The notes: generated by a model not told the origin, from the letters alone. 64,000 bases of DNA from Anoplopoma fimbria (GCF_027596085.1 NC_072469.1:22053781-22117780); one strand, 5' to 3'; numbered from the stretch's first letter, positions 43,109 through 54,140 are shown. Program-made: numbers and translations.

Positions 43109-43346
43109 TTCTGTGCTGCAGATCTGCTGGTTCTGAAGTGTCTTCTCACAGTCTTGGCGGAGAAATGAGAGACGGCAAAACACAGGTACACATATACACA
43201 CACATAAACTACAGAATACATGGAAGTACTCAGGTTTCTCCAAACTTTTACCACTTAGGTCTATAACCTCTTTTCTTTTCCCACAACAGACGGAGAAACG
43301 GAGAGAGAGAGAGGGGTGGTTTGCCTTGTCCGCTCATGTGAGATGA
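37794..43346 (+). CDS. spice1: spice1, spindle and centriole-associated protein 1 (17 coding exons)
   Basis: Exons are 37794-37889, 38378-38425, 38583-38723, 38919-39021, 39332-39450, 39604-39692, 39882-40024, 40146-40271, 40381-40655, 41248-41379, 41457-41583, 41670-41783, 41894-42327, 42564-42750, 42836-42914, 43122-43185 and 43290-43346. They sum to 2334 nt, giving 777 aa (human about 855), with every phase consistent. Family signatures are the MSFVR start, HRHEIHKSHNKAAAQWELRE, ALNATMAVQRIRSRL, GLTGFSVALVSTLGRLV, a coiled coil (EEAQEEARERRRLEEELREQ, RLIDALTAETMTLREE), AVLLSPPRQ, a leucine-rich LNRQ segment, LNRQSAAARGRLLELIEQQK, and the C-terminal GWFALSAHVR. SPICE1 localises to centrioles and spindle microtubules and acts with CEP120 and CPAP in centriole elongation and duplication and in spindle assembly. 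The start is supported by the family N-terminus; no in-frame ATG lies just upstream. Confidence 0.96.
37903..37950. repeat. (TA)n in spice1 intron 1
   Basis: About 48 bp of TA repeats with one AATAAA break, directly left of the Tc1-like copy. Confidence 0.95.
37954..38309. mobile_element. Tc1-like palindromic element, copy 2, in spice1 intron 1
   Basis: Inverted ends CAGTATCAGTCAAAAG and its partner finishing CTGGTACTG, followed by TA. The two arms (about 37954-38100 and 38160-38309) are near-complementary over their length, so the element is one large hairpin. No transposase. Confidence 0.85.
38378..38425 (+). CDS. spice1: spice1 exon 2
   Basis: STVNDLSVHKLSPAEL, 16 codons; acceptor GTTTCAG, donor GTAAGG. 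Confidence 0.93.
38583..38723 (+). CDS. spice1: spice1 exon 3
   Basis: SHRHEIHKSHNKAAAQWELR onward to SLSIIRE; the RHEIHKS core is conserved. Acceptor TGCTTCAG, donor GTGTGT. Confidence 0.95.
38919..39021 (+). CDS. spice1: spice1 exon 4
   Basis: VFSDQLLLQDVLARSDRAMA to DAPRRHT, ending in phase 1; acceptor TTCTGCAG, donor GTATAC. Confidence 0.95.
39332..39450 (+). CDS. spice1: spice1 exon 5
   Basis: (G)HPSVTMAPNCESDSGLPV to LSQSMMDPQ; acceptor TTCTGCAG, donor GTGTGT. Confidence 0.94.
39604..39692 (+). CDS. spice1: spice1 exon 6
   Basis: ALNELEASEEDHSDEDDCPT to DYHVIH, acidic; acceptor TTTTCAG, donor GTAATG. Confidence 0.94.
39882..40024 (+). CDS. spice1: spice1 exon 7
   Basis: (R)SNVRKMKAQSRDRVTQRQK onward; donor GTAGGT. 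Poorly conserved linker. Confidence 0.9.
40146..40271 (+). CDS. spice1: spice1 exon 8
   Basis: (A)LNATMAVQRIRSRLNQSEE onward; matches the human ALNAT...VKRLQTRL region. Confidence 0.95.
40381..40655 (+). CDS. spice1: spice1 exon 9
   Basis: Contains MLQSMLGQVEADLDTLIPA and GLTGFSVALVSTLGRLVYLL, the most conserved block of the protein. Donor GTACTG. Confidence 0.96.
41248..41379 (+). CDS. spice1: spice1 exon 10 (coiled coil)
   Basis: REEEAQEEARERRRLEEELR and RLIDALTAETMTLREEATA; strong heptad pattern. The upstream stretch 41143-41247 is intron although open. Confidence 0.95.
41457..41583 (+). CDS. spice1: spice1 exon 11
   Basis: SGLEQRTAELEQKLDTVVLL to PEDSDASAA; the coiled coil continues. 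Donor GTTCAT is weak but gives the right phase. Confidence 0.9.
41670..41783 (+). CDS. spice1: spice1 exon 12
   Basis: (V)CQSAPVAQRDLEQLQVSVS then PAVLLSPPRQRDNWRQTP. AVLLxPPRQ is shared with human. Confidence 0.93.
41894..42327 (+). CDS. spice1: spice1 exon 13 (Ser-rich)
   Basis: Largest exon, 434 nt. Ser/Thr/Pro-rich start, then LSPEAMLAEIAQLNRQNDLI and a second Ser/Arg-rich part, ending LMNQ before GTGATA. Confidence 0.95.
42564..42750 (+). CDS. spice1: spice1 exon 14
   Basis: VEQRLLELNRQSAAARGRLL then ELIEQQKQSVTAK and SPSNSPIPPSAF; highly conserved in the family. Confidence 0.96.
42836..42914 (+). CDS. spice1: spice1 exon 15
   Basis: (A)GGGSPEVSMLLPEQELPSQ then TGGVGR; acceptor TTTTTAG, donor GTGAGT. 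Confidence 0.88.
43060..43107. repeat. (ATT)n in spice1 intron 15
   Basis: About 15 ATT units ending some 15 bp before the exon-16 acceptor. Confidence 0.95.
43122..43185 (+). CDS. spice1: spice1 exon 16
   Basis: (R)SAGSEVSSHSLGGEMRDGK then TQ. The acceptor CTGTGCTGCAG lies about 15 bp after a long (ATT)n. Confidence 0.88.
43290..43346 (+). CDS. spice1: spice1 exon 17 (C-terminus)
   Basis: TEKRREREGWFALSAHVR and TGA at 43344-43346. GWFALSxHV is the conserved end of SPICE1. Confidence 0.96.
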   Translation, partial: TEKRREREGWFALSAHVR

Positions 43347-43413
43347 CAAGAGGAGCATTTATTTAACCCAAGTTGTTAGTATTTTTATCTTTAGGTACAT
43401 TTTAAATGACTGA

Positions 43414-43419
43414 ATTAAA
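43414..43419 (+). terminator. candidate poly(A) signal of spice1
   Basis: ATTAAA, 68 bp after the stop, followed by a TG/T-rich stretch. Confidence 0.5.
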
Positions 43420-43650
43420 TGTGTTTTAAAATAACTTTGTGTGTTGTGTCCTCACTTTTTCATAGCACACATTGCTGCTATACAGGAGTCTAGAAATCTG
43501 TGTCATTGATGCTTGTTTATGATGATTTTGATTGTGGATTAAACAATATGTTCCTTTCTTTACCCTTTTTAAAGTACACTAATCTCAATAATTAATTTCC
43601 TATTTATTTACTTAGTAATCCTTTATCAATACAAGTGTTAGTTTATATTC

Positions 43651-43698
43651 AACATAAACTCTTCGAGACCCCAAATTGGCTGTGCAGTACATTAATAT
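43651..43698 (+). repeat. dispersed repeat, copy facing 47057
   Basis: AACATAAACTCTTC ... GGCTGTGCAGTACATTAATA matches the reverse complement of 47057-47104 with few differences. Confidence 0.75.
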
Positions 43699-45685
43699 TT
43701 CCCTAAATAGTAAAATAGTTTTTCAGCAAATTCCTCTCATTGTTTCTTGTGTGTGTACAGTTAGTTTACACGTGTAAACACCCAGCTCATGTGTGTTTGA
43801 GTGGCCATATGTTGAACTGGCTCCCTAAAACTGCAACTTAGGCTGCATCAAATCCTGCATGAAGGTCCAGGCCAAGCATCATCAGTCTGTCTGTCTTTGC
43901 GGTTTGGTTTAGTTATTCTCCGCTTTCATGTCTCTGAGGCATGTTTTGATATCACTTAGTGTGTTTGTGATTAACTTGTTGTGATATTTCAAATGGGAGA
44001 AGGGAATTGCATGCCAATAAGTCACAAAGAAACGGGCAAGAGTGAGAGAGGAGGAAAAATATTTGTTTCAACCCACTAAGTCTTCTCTTCTGTGGCTTCA
44101 ACTAAAGTATGGCCTCTTGTTGCTATTTATGGTGCGCACACATACACACAAACATTTGTTTTTCTTCTTTTCTCTGTCTCTCATATATGAAGCCTTTGTT
44201 TATCCCGACCTCTGTGGTCCTTACAATCATCTCTTTTTTTTCTTGGATTTGTTTTTTCTTATAAATATACAGACAGTTTAGTTTAACTGATTTACTGGGC
44301 CATACAAATACATGAAAGAACTGGAGCAATCAGTGCTTTTTATTTTTCTCCTTCCATCCTTTACTGAAGCTGTGACTCATGTCTTGCTTTTCCACATACT
44401 TACTTATGCCTAGTCTCCAAGTACATTTTTACTACTTTCTAATCTAGTTTTCACTTTGCTGCAGCCTGGCAGCATCATGACAGACTTGCAGGACTCTAAA
44501 CCACCATTGATCTCTATGGAGGAGGAACCGTAGCCGTGACAACTGATTCTTACCTATGGTGATGACAGGACCTTTTTTACTTCTTGTTTATGTTGTGACT
44601 CTCTCATTTATGCCTTTACTGATGCATTCACCTTTTCATTCATGTTATTTGCCCTGGGTTGTTTGTATGTGCAGGAGAAAATGGTGCACTGCAGCGCAAA
44701 GTCAGCAGATGGCAATCTGGAGTCATTCAGTAGAGAGAGACAGCGGTCAGTATAACAGCTGGACATCTCTGGTGCCTTTCAGCCTGCAGAAGGCAACAGC
44801 CACAGTCAAGAAAGTACTTTGAATACTTAAATAATTGTCAAAGTCAAGTGGTATCCAGCTACAGTTGAGAAATCCTGAATATTAAAAGGAGGAAGCAGAG
44901 AGCAACAAACATGTCCAGCTTAACTTGAAGGAGTGACATAAAGATTCAGGTTTAACACCCACCATAGCACCGGGCCCCTTGTTGTCTAAATGTGGGCTGA
45001 CCACTGCTGACCCCCCCGACCCCTCAGCACATACATGTAAAGCATGAGCTGACCAATGGGGCCCCTCGTTGCATACATCAAGCATGACACCTGGACCCCC
45101 CTTGCTACATATGGTGCATGCTTAAAGCATACCTCTCAGAGAGTACAGTGCTGTAAAGATGAGCCACTGGTGGTGTCTACAATCTACTGCGAGATGAAAC
45201 AATATTCTCCAACAAGACAGTTCATTCTGCTTAACAGGACCGTTTCAAGGGCGTCATAATACAGCAAGCCCTTCGTTTTTTAACATACTGTAACAAGTAA
45301 AACAAATGCAATCCTACAGCTATAAAACAACTCAGTGTATTGTGTTAGTAGTAGTAGTAGTAGTTAGTATTTTACTGGGACAATGCTTTTTCTGCTTGAC
45401 AAGTCAAAAAATCTGGTGTAAAAAAAAACCCATCTATTCGGGTGACTCAAAGGACTTTTTATGTTGATGTGTCTGGGAATATGTTTGCTCGATGCGTTTT
45501 ATCAATTATTATATTTTCCTAAATTTAAATGATACAAATATTACTTTAGCAGTTGCAGCAGTAGTATTCTGGTTTATTTAACGTTTATTTCATGTTTTTT
45601 ATATATATTGATCTATTTATCACATAGTTTTAATAATATACAGAATGTAATGTAAAGTAGTCTGTTTTTGAACCTTACTTTAAAG

Positions 45686-45820
45686 CTTTCCTGCCTTTTA
45701 TTGGATAGTTTATTGCAAAGATACAGAAAGAAAGCAAAGTGGGGGTGAGGGGTATAACAGCTGGAATTGAACCAAGGATGTTGTGGTTCCACGTGAAGCC
45801 TCTTAACCACAAGCCGCCCC
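45686..45820 (-). mobile_element. tRNA-derived SINE
   Basis: On the minus strand the head reads GGGGCGGCTTGTGGTTAAGA with an A-box-like TGTGGTTAAGAGG and, at 45773-45763, a B box GGTTCAATTCC. It is followed by the GGGGG/TTATTGGATAGT body seen in a common fish SINE. It cannot fold as a full tRNA. Confidence 0.65.
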
Positions 45821-47056
45821 TCTAACAGAACTTCTGTGACTTCGCCCATTCATTGACTGCTGCTCTTCTGGGCTCCTCCTTGTGGCCTGAATCAAAAAGC
45901 CATAAATAAGTGGTCGTAAGAGGACTCATTTCCACTTCAGGTAGTGTTTGCTGAGGGCTTTAAGGTTTCGGGGGTGATGCTGGAGTAGGAAGGAGAGCAC
46001 TTGAGTTTTCCAGTCAGTCAGGAGAGCTGTGTGTGCAACAACAATGGCCAGCAGGGAAATCAAAAGGAGTAAATATTGTAGATAATAACAGGATGGAAGC
46101 ATAAAGGGGCCAGGGACAGCGGCCGTAAACGTGGGGTCAGAGGTCACGGTGGAGACTCAGGGGGAGGCGGGAGGGGCTTATTGTGCCCCTGCCCAGCTGA
46201 GTGAAGGACGGGGTGAATGGGGATTAACCCCACCCCAGTGCCTCTCAATGACCCCCCCCCCCAACCACCACCACCACAGGGCCTGGGGAAGGTTCCCATG
46301 TGACCCCCCTCAAAAACCACCATATTTAACTGGGTCTCTAAGCAGCCTCAACACACCTCCTCATACACAAATATTCACACATACATCATGTGAATTTAAG
46401 ACAAGGGAAATACCACAATCGGTATTAATTTGTTTTTCGATTTAAAAAAACAACAACATTTTTGCACCCAATGAGACTGGTTTAAAGTCACCCACACACA
46501 TACAATGAGGTGGGGGTGTATTGGGGGCTTGAAGGGGGGTAGTTTTCTTTACTCATTTAAATGTGCCCCCACTTCACCTCAGTGAAGGAGCCTGAAGTCA
46601 CTCAGAAAAACACACACACTAAAAAGCTTGTGCACACACTCACTGGCTCATATGACCCCTTTGATGGTGTCAAAAGTGATGTTGATTTGTCAGATAATCT
46701 AGACTCCTGAGTGACCTGAGGAGGAACGAGTGTATTTCTAGAAATAGAAATGCATTCATAGAAATTAATTCTTGCTTTTCTGTTTTTTAGTATTTGAAAC
46801 AACATTTTCCCTAAGTTCTAATGTGATAGATGTATTACTAAAATGATTGTATTTATATATATGTATTTATATATCTTGTGCTTCGTGAGTAGTTTATTTT
46901 TAATAGTTATTATGCCAAACACTATAAATCCAACCAACATATCCAAATAGCACTACCTCTGTAGTTTGTTTTACATTCATAGTTTAGAGAAGGCATGGCA
47001 GCTTAATTCACTTTCCCTTAGATGTTGCAGTTCGGTTATTTTGCCACTAGAGGGCG

Positions 47057-47104
47057 ATATTAATGTACTGCACAGCCACATTTGGGTCCTGAAGAGTTTA
47101 TGTT
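47057..47104 (-). repeat. dispersed repeat, inverted partner of 43651
   Basis: Reverse complement of 43651-43698; the match weakens outward. A CCACTAGAGGGCG motif frequent at fish repeat ends lies just left. Confidence 0.75.
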
Positions 47105-47556
47105 AAACTATTTACCAATTTTTTCATGATATTTTATTAATTTGATAAAAACCACACTGCTCATAACACTAACAACCAAATGATAAAAAATGTTAAAACA
47201 ATGGTGGCATCGCAGCAGTGGTCAGTTATGATTTACACTGTTCCACCAACTTTTTAAATAGAAATGGAAAGCCAAAAGAATCATTAAAAAAAAAAAAAAA
47301 AAAAACTGATTTTATTGAACAATGACAGCTATTGTAATATCTTAGTGGTTTACGTACAACATGAGTCACTGGGACATTCTTAACATACGGTAGATCTTAG
47401 TTTTTATACTGTAGTTGTGTTTGTTTTGATACAGTTTGTTGTCATGTGTAGAAGCCATTTTGTGAATTCATTCTGCTGCTTTCTCACCAAACCTGCCTCC
47501 AAAATGTCTCAAGTTTTGGAACCAGCATGAAGTGACATGTGCGTGACGAGTAAACT

Positions 47557-47558
<2 letters not shown>

Positions 47559-47597
<39 letters not shown>
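47559..47597. repeat. (TG)n microsatellite
   Basis: 39 bp. Confidence 0.95.
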
Positions 47598-47598
<1 letters not shown>

Positions 47599-47719
47599 AT
47601 GTGAGTGGGTGCCCATGTGTGTAGGAGTGTGCTCCACAGCTGTGCGAGGCTCTGATCTGAAGCAGGCTATTGCTTGCTGTGAAAATATTATTGCAAGTGT
47701 TTATTATTGCTTCAGCGTG

Positions 47720-47836
<117 letters not shown>

Positions 47837-48785
47837 CACGGGCTGGTGGAGTACGGAGTGTCTGTGGAGGGATAGTGGTGGTACGGGTGGTGGTGGGGTG
47901 GGTGGTTTGGTTTGGTGGGGGGTCTCTCCCTTCTCCTCCTCTCCGTTTCCCACCGGCCAGCCCCCAGCCCGTGGCCCATTGCACCCTGGGTAATAGGGAG
48001 GCCTATTGGAGTTGATTAGTTCCGGCTGGATCCCAGATAGAGTCCTGACAGGCAGGAGAAACGAGCTCTCAGCGTGACCCCCACTTCCCCCCCACATACA
48101 CCCCTGTCTCAGGCACAATGGGCAAGGCAGGGGAAGGGCTTTTTAAACAACTGCAGCTTCACTCTACTCCGCTGCCCCCCCCCCCCACACACACACACAC
48201 ACACACCCGAAAAAACTGGGCCATTATTACGACAAAAAAACCACATTGCACTGCTGCACAGATTCAACCCCGCAGCTATTACTGTGAGCATTTTCCTAAC
48301 TTTTTCCATCCTTTCTCTGTCAGGACAAGTAAGACCAAACTATCTATCAGCAGCACTGTGTCACAAGTCCTTTGATGAATGTTATGGATGCAGCATGCTC
48401 AGTGTGTCGCCCACAGAATCGGCTGCATACATCAGGATGGGCCACAGTGCATTGTGTGTCCCATGACAAACCATCGCATCCACCGTGCTGGACACCTGTG
48501 GCATGAACTGACATCCATTAGACACATTCCTCAGCATCATTCACACACTCTCCCTCCGCAGCTTCATCCTCTCTATCCTCTTTATTTCCCAATCCCCCCC
48601 CCCCACCCCTTCCAAGATCCTCTCTTTCTTCTTCTCTCCTTTCCCCATACTCCCCCTCTTTCTCCACACATAATTGATTAAGGGCCGTTTTCATAAATCA
48701 ATTTGGGACGCACATCAGTCAGACCTGAATGGAGGAGCCCCCCTCTGAGCAGCGGTATTAATCTACCTCAGCATGCCCTGCCACT

Positions 48786-48787
<2 letters not shown>

Positions 48788-48879
<92 letters not shown>
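48788..48879. repeat. (CA)n microsatellite
   Basis: About 92 bp. Confidence 0.97.
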
Positions 48880-48881
<2 letters not shown>

Positions 48882-50276
48882 TCTGCATAGTTTGTTTTCT
48901 TTACTTTAGGTTTTGGCCGTTGCAGGTCTCCACACATGAAATATGCAAATGTTTTCAGCAGTTTTTGCAGACACTACGACCTGGAACAGGCGATTTGACA
49001 GACACATGCACAGAGTTTCCACTGAGTCTGGACAACGCTCGCTGTTATGAAGAAATTGGAAGAGAAATGTGTTCGTTCAAGGGGGTTGGAGGGGTTGATG
49101 GATTAAACGCTGTGACAAAAGCAGAGGCAAGCAAAAATAAAAAGCTATTTTTTTATGGCAGTTAAAGAAGTCCAATTCTTTCCACATGTCTTTGCTGTAC
49201 ATCCCTAAACAAACAAATATGTTGTTTGTACACTCAGCAGTCTGTCTCCAAGACGAATGTGTCTCACTGCTGTTTATAATTAAACCGATTTCATTGTCAT
49301 TACTATTAAGTGACTTCATCTCTCTTTCTTTCTCTCTGTGTGCCTCTTTCTCAAATTCAAAGCTGTTGTTTGAATGTTTTGATATTAATGTAACCATGAC
49401 ACCGCCCTTTCTCATTAGAAAAAACAAAACTTGCCAAGTTGCAATGGATTCTGGGAACACGAGCCTGCAACAGCTGCAAGTGATATCCCTGACTTTTCCC
49501 CCTAGCTTTTCTTACTCTCTGCCCTTTTTCTCTCTAACTTTTACCTTCACCTTGATCTTTTGTTCTTTTCTTTTTTATTACCTTCTTTGTACCCCCGTTG
49601 CTCCAGCTCTATTTGTTTCTCGCTCTTTTACCTTCCCTCCGTCTCCCCCCCGTCCTCACTCCGCCGCCCCTCTCCGTGCTCCGGGGTGTTGGCTTTAGTG
49701 GTAGTGAAAGCTGCTTTGCCTTAAAAAACAGTTTGTCTTAATGAGACGGGGGGGCCAGGCAGGAGAGAGGGGGCGGCGGGTCACAGCTGAACCCAATTGC
49801 GTCCCTTTCCTGTCTGAGGTGCTGCTGGCCGGGGTCAAGCTCAGGGTCACGCTGCCTCGTCACTCCGACTGGATCCTGGTGCCGGTTCTGATAGCCGCCA
49901 GCGTGTGTGTTACGTGTGTGTGTGAGTGTGTGTACAAGACAGCGGGTGTGTTTTTGTACGAGTTAAGAGAAGAGGGCCAAGAGGCACATCTGTTTCTGAT
50001 CCCCCAGAAAGCATTGCTCTCCGGACCTGGAGGTGCTGGCGGGCCTGTGGAGGACAGCAAAGGAGAGGGAGGGGAGGGGGGAGGAGGAGGGCGAGCGAGC
50101 GGTCACACCATCACAGTATGTGTCGGGTACGATGTGGTGCAATGTGGCCTGTTTTTACCTCCTCCTACTCCTCCACTTCTGCCTCTTTTATACATTTTTT
50201 AGAATGTAACCAAGTTCAAATCATTGTCAAATATGGGACACAAAACAAGCCAAAAATGGTCTTGAATAGGCTAGTT

Positions 50277-50545
50277 AGCTTAGCTTAGCTTAGCTTAGCG
50301 TAAAGACTAGGAGCAAGGAAACGGCTTGCATGGCTGGTGTCCAAAGGTAATGGATTCTTCCTACTAGCATCTCTATAACTCACAAATTGACATACTATAT
50401 CTTCTTTGTTTAAACCGTATACGAAAACCAAAGTTTAAAAATGACATATTTGGAGGTTATGCCCAGAACTATTTCTTGGCCTGGACCAGTACCTTCCTGA
50501 AGCCACTGCTGGTCATCTGGCAGCCTCATGGTGATGACAAGACTT
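50277..50545. mobile_element. percomorph dispersed repeat (TTAGCTTAGC-type)
   Basis: TTAGCTTAGCTTAGCGTAAA, then GTGTCCAAAGGTAATGG, TCTTTGTTTAAACCGTAT, CTATTTCTTGGCCTGGACC and CATGGTGATGACAAGAC follow the order of a repeat abundant in percomorph genomes. Confidence 0.55.
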
Positions 50546-50639
50546 TTTAAGCATCATTTTACTTTTTAAAATTATTTTCAAACTTCATTTTCAACAAAGC
50601 AACTATTATGAGTGAATAAGTGACCTTTGAAAGTGCTGA

Positions 50640-51100
50640 TAGGTGGATTCTGTCACCTTTTGGCTGAACCAGGCTGGGTGTTTCCACCTGCTTTCAGTCT
50701 TTATGCTCAGCTAAGCTTACATTACATTACAGTATTTAGCAAAGCGACTTACAGTCAGTAGTATGTTACATATCATTCACCCATTCACACACTGATGACA
50801 GGCTACCATCAAGGTGCCACCATCAGACTCTAACTAACATTCATCATCAGTCCACACCGATGGCCTTCAGGAGCAACTTGGGGTTAAGTGTCTTGCCCAA
50901 GGACACATCGACTGCTGAAGCCGGGTATCGAACCACCGACCCTCTGATTGGAGAACTACCTTGCTCTCCACTACGCCACAGCCGCCCCTATCAGCTACAT
51001 GTTTTACTGCACATTAGATATAATATTAAATAATAGAGTTTTACCAATCTTCTCATCTTACCCAGTAAAGCAAATAAGCATGCATAAAATATCAAACAAT
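50640..51100. mobile_element. inverted copy of the TTAGCTTAGC-type repeat, split by a SINE
   Basis: The left half (GTGGATTCTGTCACCTTTTG to TTTATGCTCAGCTAAGC) is the reverse of the start of 50277-50545. The right half resumes after the SINE with CAGCTACATGTTTTACTG and CCAATCTTCTCATCTTACCC. Confidence 0.5.
50718..50988 (-). mobile_element. tRNA-derived SINE with (TTACA)n tail
   Basis: Minus-strand head GGGGCGGCTGTGGCGTAGTG holds the A box (50978-50968). The B box GGTTCGATACC is at 50934-50924. The body has TGTCCTTGGGCAAGACACTT, then a tail of AAGTCGCTTTGC and TAATGTAATGT. Inserted inside another repeat. Confidence 0.75.
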
Positions 51101-51966
51101 TTTACAAATGTGTGGCAGATTAACCCCCCTTGTGTTTCCTGAAGTGGTTTTAAGATTGTTAGAAACATCTTATAAGACACTATCTGTTTATTCTGTATTA
51201 TGCAGGTCTTATTTTAAGCTCCATGATTATTACACTGAGTGAAATTATTAAAACCCCAAACTCATTTCATGGCTGCACCATTCTATCAAAGAGAAGTCTT
51301 CTCCATGACTTTTGCATAATTTTAAACACATTTCCCCAAATTTAGCCTGCGATGGTATCTTGTCAAAGTTCTGTGGGTTGAAGGATCAGTTTCTCGTGAC
51401 TGACCCTTTGGAATGGCTGCTGCACGTTACGATGACTACTTTCTTGTTAACATTGGCTTTCTTTTTCTGTTTTTAAATTAAGAAAGCAATTTTCCGTTCT
51501 AATCTGTATTAAAAGATCTTTTATATAATTTGATGAGACGCATTTTCTTCTTCCCCGTTCTGTCCAGTTTATGTCAGCCTTCTTCTTTTTCTCTTCCAAA
51601 CTTCTTCCTCTCATGACAGCATCATCTGACCTCATGCTTTCTTTGTAGTGCTTTTGTTTTGTCTCCATGCCTATCAAGATTTCAGTTCCTTTTTTTGTGC
51701 CGTTTGCTGGTCGACTACGTGGCACAGTATTTCCCTATAAAAATATTTTTTTAAGCCATGACCATGTGAAAATATCTCACAAACCTGTGCATAAGCCCCA
51801 CTCCCCCCTTCTTCTTCCTCTGCCTCCTCTCCTCTGTCTCTGACTGTGTGGAGAAGGTAAGGTTGAGATGAAACACCACGTCAGTCTTTGAACAGAGCCC
51901 GTAAAACAGGCGCATATTAACGAGCATGACTAACAAGCTGCAGGAGCTGGATCACACTGTGCATTT

Positions 51967-51998
<32 letters not shown>

Positions 51999-52005
51999 CA
52001 CACAC
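51967..52005. repeat. (CA)n microsatellite
   Basis: 39 bp with one CG interruption. Confidence 0.93.
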
Positions 52006-52754
52006 TCCTCCATCATGTCTTCTGCATGATATATATTTTTTCCTCTCCTTTCATGCCTTTTTTTTCTGAGTTGCAGCTTTTCTCCATTTTCCACACATGT
52101 TTCATGCATAATATACTCCAGAGCTGTTTTTAAATCTTTTTGAATTTTTTTTTTCAATGTTGTGTCAAAGGATAATTCCAGTTCACTTCAACTTGGGTCT
52201 AATTTTAGTAGCCTAGTTTTGGCCACAGTTTTTATCGGTTGTGATAAGATTGCAGGCCATTCACCAGAGTAATTACTGAGAACACTGAGTCAACAACAAA
52301 GACTGCAAAAACACGAGAGGTCAGATGATCACACAGGTTGTAAACAATACAAACGTTTAACCGGACAGTCTGGAGGAAAAATGAAATGTGACTTCACCAA
52401 AATTGTCGCTGATAATCCACATTTTACAGTAAAACTACAGCAAGTACATTAGGTCAAAGTTCAACTAGGAAGTCTGTTGTGATGGATAATTACCAGTTAC
52501 GCTGGATATTTTGGGCCATAATCTAACAGTTTGCCTTCGTTTTTGTCTTCCATATACATTTTTCTAACTGACTGCTGTGTTTCCTGCCCCGTCTGACTTC
52601 TTTTTGGTAATGTCCCTGTTCCCAGATCAGCAGTTAATCGGGAGTGATATCATATCAAATAATACAGGTAGCCAAACCTACTAAAACAAGTAAGTTTGGG
52701 GAATAAACTTTTTTCGTGGATGTTGCTACCTTTGGCCAGAGACAGGTAAGCTTA

Positions 52755-52845
52755 TTTACAAAGGTGCAAGTACTTATGCTAAGCTAACTGGCTACTGTCT
52801 GTAGCTTTACATTTAACTAAGAGAGTGTTATTAATCTTCTCAGAT
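52755..52845. mobile_element. fragment of the TTAGCTTAGC-type repeat
   Basis: CTTATGCTAAGCTAACTGGC, TGTAGCTTTACATTTAA and TTAATCTTCTCAG. Confidence 0.4.
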
Positions 52846-52980
52846 ATCTGCAAAACCATTTATTTAAATCTGACTCAGGTTTACTGCTCACTACTTGTTT
52901 CCTTCCTGCACTCTTTTTTTCCCCTTTTCTCTTTTTCTTGGTCCATCTCCATTTTCTTCACATCCTCAGGGATACAAGCA

Positions 52981-52981
<1 letters not shown>

Positions 52982-53062
<81 letters not shown>
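52982..53062. repeat. (CA)n microsatellite
   Basis: 81 bp. Confidence 0.97.
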
Positions 53063-53065
<3 letters not shown>

Positions 53066-54140
53066 TTCTTTGCTATGACACACACTATTCGCCATTTCAC
53101 AATCTCAGACTCTCCACCCGACACACCTGAGCCAATAAAGTGGGACGTTTTTGCCAGGAAAAGCTATTTCATTCTGTCTCAGCCCCCCCCCTAAACTGCC
53201 TCCATTTCAGTCCCTGAGGCCCTAAAACGGCCCCGTACTTAACTTCTCTCAAACCCCTGAACACAAGCATATCCCCTATTGCCCCCCGACCCTTCTCCTG
53301 TTCCCAAACTCCTCTCTTGCTTGATCCCCGAGGGCCTTAAGCCGCCGAGCATTAAACTCCTCCCTCCCTCTCCCCCTCCTCCCCCTTTTCTCGCTCCCCC
53401 TCCAGGCTACTCAAGAGAGGTTCTTTACAGCCCTGTCATCCTTGCCAGAGCAGTAAAAAACACATCTGGAATCGCACTTTACGTTCTACGCTCTCACCCC
53501 GTGTTTAAGAAGCCCACCCTCTCTTGCCTCCCCCTTCATCGTCCTCCCCCAGCCCTTTCCCTCATACATACACACACACACACTTACTGCAAGGGCCACG
53601 CCGCAGGAAAAACACTCCCATAACGAGCTACAAACACTGAAATAACACTGTTACCCTAAGTGAGATGTTTCTAATGAGGGCTGGAGAGGAGCGTGACAGA
53701 GAGGCACACATTTTGGGGGAGGAGGGGGTGAGGAGGAAGGACACCGTGAAACAAGACACGGGCATGTTGGATTTGACTGTATTCATCCACCCACACAGGC
53801 TGAGGCCATTTTGGATCTTGGTCAAACTTCAGCTTCCCTCCCTGTGTTCTCTCATAAGAGGAGTTTGTTGTGCGACCCCGTGTTCGCTCTTTTCGGCTTT
53901 TGTGTGAGAAAGTGTCTCCTGGTCTGAAGCGTGACTATATATACATTTAATAAGAGCCTGTGTGGTGTAGTAATGGGCGGTTGGGCTCGGCTATGGTACA
54001 GGGAGGAAATGTCAGCAACAGATAGAGAGCTAAGAGAGCGGAGAGAAAACAAATTGATTCTCTAAAATTGCCACCTCATCTGCTCTGATTGAGACTTGTG
54101 TGAAGAAACTTTGCTGCAGTGTTTTCATGCACAGTCACTG

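Noticed and set aside
45763..45820. tRNA gene on the minus strand
   Set aside because: Same reasoning; it is the head of a degraded SINE.
49741..50202. 153-codon ORF with a hydrophobic stretch and Gly-rich end
   Set aside because: The C-terminal part is TG and GGA simple sequence; no known protein or convincing intron structure.
50924..50988. tRNA gene on the minus strand
   Set aside because: A and B boxes are present but no acceptor-stem pairing, and a SINE body and tail follow.
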